From Isoptericola sp. (GTDB lineage Bacteria > Actinomycetota > Actinomycetes > Actinomycetales > Cellulomonadaceae): 32,886 bases of DNA. The stretch lies in assembly GCA_031181105.1 (NCBI GenBank), contig JAPSLD010000010.1:1-32886 (forward strand). Reading direction: 5' to 3'. Shown piece after piece: positions 26,158 to 32,886 of this stretch (its first letter is position 1; each line of letters starts with the position of its first letter). The translations under genes and the position numbers were made by a program. A model generated the notes under the pieces. It was not told the DNA's origin. It saw nothing but the letters and a program-made list of their open reading frames with translations, and did not search any database.

Positions 26158-28716
26158 ATGAAGCGTACCCAGCGGCATTCCCGAGGGGGCAGGCCGATCG
26201 CGGGCGCGATCGCGGCTTTCACCCTCGTCGGGTCGGGGCTGGCGGCTGTCGCCGGCCCGGCCCAGGCGGCCGAAGAACCCGCGCTCGACTGGACCAACTA
26301 CGAGCGCACCACGGTCACGACGGACGTCGGCGAGCCGATCGACATGGCGATCCTCCCCGACAACCGCATCCTGCACACGGCCCGCAACGGCGAGGTCCGG
26401 CTCACGGACCCGGCCACGGGCATCACCGAGATCGTCAACAAGCTCGACGTCTACGCCAACTCCGAGGACGGCCTGCAGGGGATCGGCATCGACCCCGACT
26501 TCGAGCAGAACGGCTGGGTCTACCTCGTGTACTCGCCGCGCGACGCGGACGGCGACGGCGTGGCCGACACCCCGACCGGCTCGGCGCCGAACACGCTCCC
26601 CGCGGGCGAGGACGAGAGCTACTGGGACCGGTGGGTCGGCGTCAACCGGCTCGCGCGCTTCCAGTGGACCGGTGAGGCACTCGACCTCTCGACCGAGCAG
26701 GCGATCCTCGACGTCGAGGTGCAGCGCGGGCAGTGCTGCCACGTCGGCGCGGACATGGACTGGGACGCCGACGGCAACCTGTACCTGTCGACCGGTGACA
26801 ACACCCCCGCGGGCACCCCGGGGGCGAACGGCTACGCGCCGAACAACGACGCGCCGGGGATGAACCCGGGCTTCGACGCGCGCCGCGGTGCGGGCAGCAC
26901 GAACGACCTGCGGGGCAAGATCCTGCGGATCCACGTCGAGGAGGACGGCAGCTACACCATCCCGGAGGGGAACCTCTTCGAGCCGGGGACGCCAGGGACG
27001 CGGCCCGAGATCTTCGTCATGGGCGTGCGCAACCCGTTCCGCATCGACGTCGACCCGGAGACGAACAGCCTCTCGTGGGGCGACTACGGCCCGGACGCGG
27101 GACAGCCGAACCCGCAGCGCGGCCCGATGGGTTACGTCGAGTGGAACGTCGTGAGCCTCGACGACCCGCACAACGCCGGCTGGCCGTACTGCCACGGGCC
27201 CAACGCCGCGTACAACGAGTGGGACTTCGCGACGGCGACCCCGGGCGAGTTCTTCGACTGCGACGCCCCGGTCAACAACTCGCGCTGGAACACCGGGCTG
27301 ACCGAGCTCCCGCCTGCGCGGGCCGCCACCGTCTACTACGGCGACGAGCCGGGGCAGCAGGAGTGGGACGAGCTCGTGAACTTCGGCTCGGGCCGCGGCC
27401 AGGGTCCGATGGGCGGACCGGTCTACCACTACGACGCCGCCAACCCGTCGACCGCCAAGCTCCCGGAGTACTGGGACGGCAAGGCGTTCTTCGGCGAGTT
27501 CTCGCAGGACTACATCGCCGCCTTCACGGTCGACTGGTCGACCTACGACGTCACGGCGATCGAGGACTTCATGCCGAACGCGGTGATCGAGCCGGCCGGG
27601 CTGCCGCGCATCGACAACCCGATCGACCTCGAGTTCGGTCCTGACGGCGCGCTGTACGTCCTCGAGTACGGCGACGGCTTCTTCCGGCCGAACCCGGACG
27701 CCGGCCTGCACCGCATCGCCTACGCGCAGGACAACCGCAGCCCGCAGGCGGCCTTCACGGCGTCCGCGATCTCGTCGTCGTCGGCCCCGCTCACGGTGAC
27801 CTTCGACGCCTCCCGGTCGAGCGACCCCGAGGGTTCGGAGCTCACCTACGACTGGGACTTCGACGGTGACGGCCGGTTCGACGCCACGGGCGTCGAGGCC
27901 GAGCACACCTACACCGAGCTCGGCGTCTACACGGCCCGGCTCCGTGTGACGGACCCGCAGGGCAAGTTCTCGCTGAGCACGCAGCAGATCTCCGTCGGCA
28001 ACACCGCGCCGGAGGTCACCATCGAGTTCCCGGCGAACGGCGGGTTCTTCCAGTGGGGCGACCAGGTCCCGTTCGAGATCACGACGCACGACGCCGAGGA
28101 CGGGGACGAGACGGTGTGCTCGCGGGTCCGGTGGACGTACGGCCTCGGGCACGACGAGCACGCGCACCCCGAGGTCTCGGGCACCGGCTGCACCGGCGTG
28201 TTCCCGACCGACCCGAACTCCCCGCAGCACGGTGACGGCGCCGACCTGTACGGCGCGGTCGTCGTGACCTACACCGACGAGGGTGCCAACGGGCTGCCCC
28301 CGGCCACGGGCGAGGCCACGGCGCGCCTCAACCCGTTCCTCCAGGAGGCGGAGTTCGCGACCGACCTGGGTGGCGGAGAGGTGGTCGAGGACGCGGAGGC
28401 GAGCGCGGGCCGCGTGGTCGAGCTCGGCTCGGGCGACACCCTGCGGTGGGACCCGGTGAGCTTCGAGAACATCGACGACGTCGTGGTCCGCACCTCCGGC
28501 AAGGGGCGCCTCGAGCTGCGGTTCGGCTCGCGGACCGCCAAGCCGTTCGCCGCGGTCACCCTCCGGCCGAACCAGGGCTGGCAGGACGTGGTGGCGCAGA
28601 TCGCCGGCGCCGCACCGACCGAGACCGGCGCGCTCTACGTCACGTCTCGCGGCGGCGCGACGATCGACAGCCTCACCTTCCGCGGTGCGGGTGTCGGGCA
28701 GGCCCCGCAGGGCTGA
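26158..28716 (+). CDS. Secreted PQQ-dependent sugar (glucose/sorbosone) dehydrogenase-like protein with PKD domain
   Basis: Signal peptide MKRTQRHSRGGRPIAGAIAAFTLVGSGLAAVAGPAQAA; GLQGIGIDPDFEQNGWVYLVYSP, LYLSTGDN, GKILRIHVEEDGSYTIPEGNLF, VMGVRNPFRIDVDP, PIDLEFGPDGALYVLEYGDGF; PKD PQAAFTAS...SSDPEGSELTYDWDFDGDG. Confidence 0.92.
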   Translation: MKRTQRHSRGGRPIAGAIAAFTLVGSGLAAVAGPAQAAEEPALDWTNYERTTVTTDVGEPIDMAILPDNRILHTARNGEVRLTDPATGITEIVNKLDVYANSEDGLQGIGIDPDFEQNGWVYLVYSPRDADGDGVADTPTGSAPNTLPAGEDESYWDRWVGVNRLARFQWTGEALDLSTEQAILDVEVQRGQCCHVGADMDWDADGNLYLSTGDNTPAGTPGANGYAPNNDAPGMNPGFDARRGAGSTNDLRGKILRIHVEEDGSYTIPEGNLFEPGTPGTRPEIFVMGVRNPFRIDVDPETNSLSWGDYGPDAGQPNPQRGPMGYVEWNVVSLDDPHNAGWPYCHGPNAAYNEWDFATATPGEFFDCDAPVNNSRWNTGLTELPPARAATVYYGDEPGQQEWDELVNFGSGRGQGPMGGPVYHYDAANPSTAKLPEYWDGKAFFGEFSQDYIAAFTVDWSTYDVTAIEDFMPNAVIEPAGLPRIDNPIDLEFGPDGALYVLEYGDGFFRPNPDAGLHRIAYAQDNRSPQAAFTASAISSSSAPLTVTFDASRSSDPEGSELTYDWDFDGDGRFDATGVEAEHTYTELGVYTARLRVTDPQGKFSLSTQQISVGNTAPEVTIEFPANGGFFQWGDQVPFEITTHDAEDGDETVCSRVRWTYGLGHDEHAHPEVSGTGCTGVFPTDPNSPQHGDGADLYGAVVVTYTDEGANGLPPATGEATARLNPFLQEAEFATDLGGGEVVEDAEASAGRVVELGSGDTLRWDPVSFENIDDVVVRTSGKGRLELRFGSRTAKPFAAVTLRPNQGWQDVVAQIAGAAPTETGALYVTSRGGATIDSLTFRGAGVGQAPQG

Positions 28717-28778
28717 CCGGCTGACGGTCGGCTGACGACCGGCTGAGCGGCCGGCTGACAGCCTGTCGAGGCAGCACG

Positions 28779-28837
28779 GCAGGACGACGGCGGTACGCAT
28801 CTCGGTGCGTACCGCCGTCGTCGTGCCGTCGTCCTGC
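28779..28837. terminator. Very strong bidirectional hairpin between convergent genes, with an alternative pairing register
   Basis: GACGACGGCGGTACGCA (28783-28799)/TGCGTACCGCCGTCGTC (28806-28822): 17 bp, 6-nt loop. Alternative GCAGGACGACGGC (28779-28791)/GCCGTCGTCCTGC (28825-28837): 13 bp. Confidence 0.85.
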
Positions 28838-28852
28838 TCGGAGCGTGAGCCG

Positions 28853-30721
28853 TCAGGGCGCGACCGGCTCCAGGACCATGGCGGCGCCGCCGCCGCGCCG
28901 CCGGGGCTCCGACACCGCGGTGAGCAGGCCGTCCGGGCCGATCTCGATCGCCGTCGCGGCACCGATCTCGGCGGCGCTGGTGAACTGGTCGCCGGAGGGC
29001 ACGAGCGTGTGCCCGTACTCCTCGAGGGCATCGCCGTAGAGCTCGATGAACTCCGGCTCCGCGAGCACCGTGGCGGTGTTGCGCTGGGTCGCGCGCGGGG
29101 CGGAGAGCGCCTCGGCGATGTCCATGCCCCGGTCGAGCCGGTTGACCAGCGTCTGCAGGACGGTCGTGATGATGGTCGACCCGCCCGGCGAGCCGAGGGC
29201 GAGGACGGGCTCGCCGTCGCGCAGCACGAGCGTGGGCGCCATCGACGAGCGCGGGCGCTTGCCCGGCTCGATCCGGTTCGGGTCGTCCGCGTCCCAGACG
29301 AGCGAGAAGTCGGTGAGCTCGTTGTTCAGCAGGAACCCGCGGCCCGGCACCACGATGCCCGAGCCGCCCGTCTGCTCGATCGTGAGCGTGTACTCGACGA
29401 CGTTCCCCTCGCCGTCGACGACGGTGAGGTTCGTCGTCGAGATGTTCTCGGTGTCCGCCTCCACGAGCGGGACGGTCTCGCCGCACGCGCTCGAGCCGGC
29501 GTCGACGTCGCCGGGCGCGACCGGCTTGGGCAGGGCCGTCGTCGGGTCGATCAGGCAGGCGCGCTCGGCGGCGAAGTCGTCCGAGAGCAGGGTCTCGAGC
29601 GGGACGTCGACGTACGCCGCGTCACCCAGGTACGCACCGCGGTCGGCGAACGCCAGCGCGCTCGCCTCGAGGTAGTGGTGGAGGTAGTCGGCCTCCGACA
29701 TGCCCGGCAGGTCGAAGGTCTCGAGGATGTTGAGCGCCTCGCCGACCGTGGAGCCGCCGCTCGACGGCGGGGCCATGCCGTACACGTCGTAGCCGCGGTA
29801 CCGCACGTGCGTCGGGTCCTGGAGCAGCGCCTCGTAGCCCGCGAGGTCCTCGAGCGCCAGGAAGCCGGGCGGGACGGGCAGGTCGGTCCGCGGGTCGGTG
29901 ACCGGGTCCGTGACCGCGCTGACGATCTCTGCGGCGAGGTCGCCCGTGTAGAAGGCGTCGGTGCCGTGCTTGGCGAGCAGGTCGTAGGTGTCGGCCAGGT
30001 CGCGGTTCCGGAAGATCGTCCCGACGGCGGGCGCGTCGCCGCCGGGCAGGAACAGGTCGGCCGTCGCCGGGAACGCGGCGAAGCGCTCGGCGTTGTCGAG
30101 GGTCTGGCTCCGGAACGTCTCGTCGACGACGAAGCCGCGGCGAGCGAGCTGGGTCGCGGGCTTGAGGGCCTCCTTGAGGGACAGCGTGCCCCACTCCTCG
30201 AGCGCGAGCTCCCACGTCGCGGGGGTGCCCGGCGTGCCGACCGAGACCCCGCTCGTCACGAGGTCGGGGGAGAAGCGGTAGGGCGCGCCGGTGGCCGGGT
30301 CGATGAACGCGTCGGTCGGCATCGCCGCGGGCGCGGTCTCGCGGCCGTCGATCGTCGCGACCTCGCCCGTGGTGGCGTCGTGGTGCACGAGGAACCCGCC
30401 CCCGCCGATGCCTGCGCTGTAGGGCTCCGTGACGCCCAGCGCCGCGGCGGCGGCGATCGCGGCGTCGACGGCGTTGCCGCCCTTGCGCAGGACCTCGAGC
30501 CCGATGCGGCTCGCCTCGGGGTCGACGGTGCTGATCGCGCCCCCGTAGCCGACCGCCATGGGGATCTTGTCCTCGTGGCGTGGTGCCGCGGCCGCGGGGC
30601 CGGTGGCGGGTGCGAGGCCGGGCGCGACGGCGGTCGTCACGGCGAGACCGGCGGTCAGCGTGGCCGCGAGGGCCGCCGTGAGCGGCCTGCGGGCGGAGCG
30701 GGTGGAGCTGCGGTGATCCAT
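28853..30721 (-). CDS. ggt: Gamma-glutamyltransferase (secreted)
   Basis: Signal peptide; GGNAVDAAIAAAAALGVTEPYSAGIGGGGFLVHHD; STTNLTVVDGEGNVVEYT processing/catalytic Thr region; LGSPGGSTIITTVLQ. Confidence 0.93.
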   Translation of the reverse strand: MDHRSSTRSARRPLTAALAATLTAGLAVTTAVAPGLAPATGPAAAAPRHEDKIPMAVGYGGAISTVDPEASRIGLEVLRKGGNAVDAAIAAAAALGVTEPYSAGIGGGGFLVHHDATTGEVATIDGRETAPAAMPTDAFIDPATGAPYRFSPDLVTSGVSVGTPGTPATWELALEEWGTLSLKEALKPATQLARRGFVVDETFRSQTLDNAERFAAFPATADLFLPGGDAPAVGTIFRNRDLADTYDLLAKHGTDAFYTGDLAAEIVSAVTDPVTDPRTDLPVPPGFLALEDLAGYEALLQDPTHVRYRGYDVYGMAPPSSGGSTVGEALNILETFDLPGMSEADYLHHYLEASALAFADRGAYLGDAAYVDVPLETLLSDDFAAERACLIDPTTALPKPVAPGDVDAGSSACGETVPLVEADTENISTTNLTVVDGEGNVVEYTLTIEQTGGSGIVVPGRGFLLNNELTDFSLVWDADDPNRIEPGKRPRSSMAPTLVLRDGEPVLALGSPGGSTIITTVLQTLVNRLDRGMDIAEALSAPRATQRNTATVLAEPEFIELYGDALEEYGHTLVPSGDQFTSAAEIGAATAIEIGPDGLLTAVSEPRRRGGGAAMVLEPVAP

Positions 30722-30794
30722 AGCCTTCTCCTCGGACCGGGATGTCGGTGTACACCACGGTCACCCGGAGCGACGGATTTGGCTAGGGGGATCT

Positions 30795-31391
30795 TCACGC
30801 CCGGGGCGCGCGGTCCCGGTCCGGGGCCTGCGTCGCGAGCCAGCGCTCGACGTCGTGGCGGCTGCGCAGGCGCACGACGAGGAGACCGGGCGCGACGTCG
30901 GCGAGCCTGGCGTCGAGCCCGTCGAGCTTCCGCCGCGTCCGCCACGCCCACCGCACGATGTGGTCCGCGTCGCCGAAGACCGACCACAACGGCGGCTCGA
31001 CGTTGCCGTTCCACAGCTCGATCCTGCCCAGGCGCCGGCGCAGGGTGCGGACGACGACCTGCCGCATCACGACGACGGTCGGCAGGTCGAGCCACACGAG
31101 GACCTCCGCGCGCTCGAGCAGGAGTCGGCGCACCTCGCGGTACTGCCACTCGGTGACCCACGCGTCGGTCGCGACGAGCGCGCGGACGTCGTCGGCGAAC
31201 TGCGGGCGCGACGTCCAGCCCGGCCCCCAGTGGAGCGCGTCGATCTCGGTGTGCGGCAGGGCCCAGAGCGCACCGACGCGGCCGGCGAGGGTCGTCTTGC
31301 CCGATCCGGAGGTTCCCGCGACCAGGACGCGGCGCGGCCGTCGTCCGAGCACCTGGGCGACGTCGTCGTGGGGACCGAGGAGCGGGGGCAC
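30795..31391 (-). CDS. P-loop NTPase / adenylate kinase-like (topology modulator-type) protein
   Basis: GTG start VPPLLGPHDDVAQVLGRRPRRVLVAGTSGSGKTTLAGRVGALWALPHTEIDALHWGPGW (Walker A GTSGSGKTT); LVWLDLP Walker B-like. Confidence 0.85.
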   Translation of the reverse strand: MPPLLGPHDDVAQVLGRRPRRVLVAGTSGSGKTTLAGRVGALWALPHTEIDALHWGPGWTSRPQFADDVRALVATDAWVTEWQYREVRRLLLERAEVLVWLDLPTVVVMRQVVVRTLRRRLGRIELWNGNVEPPLWSVFGDADHIVRWAWRTRRKLDGLDARLADVAPGLLVVRLRSRHDVERWLATQAPDRDRAPRA

Positions 31392-31443
31392 CCCGGGATC
31401 GTAGTCGTCGACCCCGTGCCGTGGAGAGAAGTTTCCCTGACGG

Positions 31444-31471
31444 TTGACATCCGGAAAGTTCCTGGCAACCT
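31444..31471 (+). promoter_or_regulatory. Candidate promoter (TTGACA, weak -10 CAACCT) flanked by AAGTTTCC / GGAAAGTTCC motifs
   Basis: TTGACA 31444-31449; N16; CAACCT 31466-31471; AAGTTTCC 31429-31436 and GGAAAGTTCC 31453-31462. Confidence 0.4.
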
Positions 31472-31525
31472 GGCGACGGGAGGCTGACGACGGCGTCCGC
31501 CCCATCCTGCCCTGGAGGAACACCC

Positions 31526-32886
31526 ATGCGCCGAGCAGTGCCGCCCGTCCGCAGACTCGCCGTCGCGCTGCCCGCCGGCGTGCTGGCCCTGGCGCTCGCG
31601 GCGCTCGCGGCGCCCGCGGCGTCCGCGGCGTCCGCCGCCGCGGCCCCGAGCGCCGCCGGGGCGCCGTCGAGCGCGCTCGCGCTGTCCGACGACGTCGCCG
31701 ACCTCCCGCTGGACGACGCCGGCGCGGCGATCGTCACGCGCCACGAGGAGCGGCTGATCGCCCCCGGGCTCGAGCACACGTCGTTCGCCCGGGTGTCCGC
31801 CGACGGCTGGCTCAGCGGCGAGGTGCTCGTCGTCGACCTGGACGACGGCGCCGCGCGGTTCGGCTACGTCGGTGCCCCGGACGTCGCGGGCAACGCCACG
31901 GTCACCGAGATGGCCGAGGCGCGCGGCGCCGTCGCCGCCGTCAACGGCGACTTCTTCGACATCAACAACTCGGGCGCCGCGCTGGGCGCCGCCGTCGACG
32001 ACGGGCGGCTGCTCAAGTCCCCCGCGCCCGGCCGGAACAAGGCGGTCGTGTTCGGCTCGGACGGCATGGGCCGGCTGGCCCAGCTCTTCCTGAGCGGCTC
32101 GATCACGATCCCGTCCGGCGGCGCGAGCCGCGAGATCGCCGTGGACGGCCTCAACGTCACGGGCGTCCCGGCGGGCGGCGTCGCCGTCTTCGACGCGGCC
32201 TGGGGCGACGTCGCGCGCACCCGCCCGCTCGCCGCGGGCGAGCAGGGCGTCGAGGTGCAGGTCGAGATGGCCGGCGACGGCACGTCCGGCACGGTCGTCG
32301 GCGTCGGGGAGCCGGGGGAGGGGCGGCTGCCCGACGGCGTGCGCGCCGTCGTGGCCCGTCCCGGTGCGGCCGCCGACGCGCTCGCCGCCCTGGCGCCCGG
32401 CGACGAGGTCACGCTCGCGTACGGGCTGCGCGAGGACGCCGGCGACGTCGCGGTGGCGATCGGCGGCGACCCCGCCGACTGGCTGCTCGAGGACGGTGAC
32501 GTCACCACGGCGACCGGCGACTTCGCCCGGCTGCGCCACCCGCGCACGGCGATCGGCTTCGACGCGTCGGGGACCACGGCGTACCTGGTCGTGGTCGACG
32601 GACGCCAGGCGCAGAGCATCGGCATGAGCCTGCCCGAGCTCGGCCGGTTCATGGCGCAGATCGGGGCCGACGACGCGCTCAACCTCGACGGCGGCGGCTC
32701 GTCGCAGATGAACGCCCGCCTGCCGGGCGACGCCGCGACGTCGGTGCTCAACAACCCGTCCGACGGCGTCGAGCGGCGTGACGCCAACGGGCTCGGCCTC
32801 TTCGTGGACGCCGGGTCGGGCGAGGTGCACGCCTACGACGTGCGCACGGCCACGGCCTCCGGCGACGCGCTGCGCGTCTTCCCGGG
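31526..32886 (+). CDS. Secreted phosphodiester glycosidase (NAGPA-like) domain protein, truncated by the right window edge
   Basis: ATG CGC CGA GCA GTG CCG... frame stays open to 32886; signal peptide MRRAVPPVRRLAVALPAGVLALALAALAAPAASA; VAAVNGDFFDINNSGAALGAAVDDGRLLKSP; HPRTAIGFDASGTTAYLVVVDGRQAQSIGMSLPELGRFMAQIGADDALNLDGGGSSQM (NAGPA signature). Confidence 0.92.
   Translation, partial: MRRAVPPVRRLAVALPAGVLALALAALAAPAASAASAAAAPSAAGAPSSALALSDDVADLPLDDAGAAIVTRHEERLIAPGLEHTSFARVSADGWLSGEVLVVDLDDGAARFGYVGAPDVAGNATVTEMAEARGAVAAVNGDFFDINNSGAALGAAVDDGRLLKSPAPGRNKAVVFGSDGMGRLAQLFLSGSITIPSGGASREIAVDGLNVTGVPAGGVAVFDAAWGDVARTRPLAAGEQGVEVQVEMAGDGTSGTVVGVGEPGEGRLPDGVRAVVARPGAAADALAALAPGDEVTLAYGLREDAGDVAVAIGGDPADWLLEDGDVTTATGDFARLRHPRTAIGFDASGTTAYLVVVDGRQAQSIGMSLPELGRFMAQIGADDALNLDGGGSSQMNARLPGDAATSVLNNPSDGVERRDANGLGLFVDAGSGEVHAYDVRTATASGDALRVFP

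Noticed and set aside
26134-29031. 965-aa minus-strand ORF opposite the sugar dehydrogenase
   Set aside because: Shadow ORF from GC-skewed third positions; the plus-strand protein has a signal peptide and conserved motifs.

Overview
High-GC actinobacterial chromosomal segment (Cellulomonas/Cellulosimicrobium-like by codon use and gene content; inference only). It carries about 27 protein-coding genes. These are mostly housekeeping and accessory metabolism: acyl-CoA thioesterase, NAD(P)-binding SDR, LMW protein tyrosine phosphatase, GNAT, alpha/beta hydrolase, DUF2231, NIF3-like, DUF1992, an aminotransferase, PAS-ANTAR, SDR, a nucleotidyltransferase, and a tandem EEP nuclease/phosphatase pair. 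Further along are a sugar-type ABC importer operon with a Zn-alcohol dehydrogenase, a LysR regulator, a glycine-cleavage operon gcvP-gcvT-gcvH behind a tandem glycine riboswitch, a LuxR-type HTH, a NUDIX hydrolase, a secreted PQQ-type sugar dehydrogenase with PKD domain, gamma-glutamyltransferase, a P-loop kinase-like protein, and a right-truncated phosphodiester glycosidase. No tRNA, rRNA, CRISPR array, IS element or phage was seen. The most interesting unexplained structure is a compact minus-strand leader at about 1465-1219, upstream of the thioesterase gene. It combines a poly-A/-35/-10 promoter, a near-perfect 16-nt complement of the 16S rRNA 3' end, a 12-codon uORF, mutually exclusive long-range pairings and a perfect three-way-junction/terminator-like element. 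This is the layout of a ribosome-stalling attenuator, but in front of a metabolic gene. Other second-look items are a 37-aa sORF between lysR and the gcv riboswitch, a 28-bp palindrome at the gcvT stop codon, a perfect LacI-type operator at the ABC operon, a competing-stem terminator between convergent genes, and a long structured 5'UTR on the sugar dehydrogenase gene.
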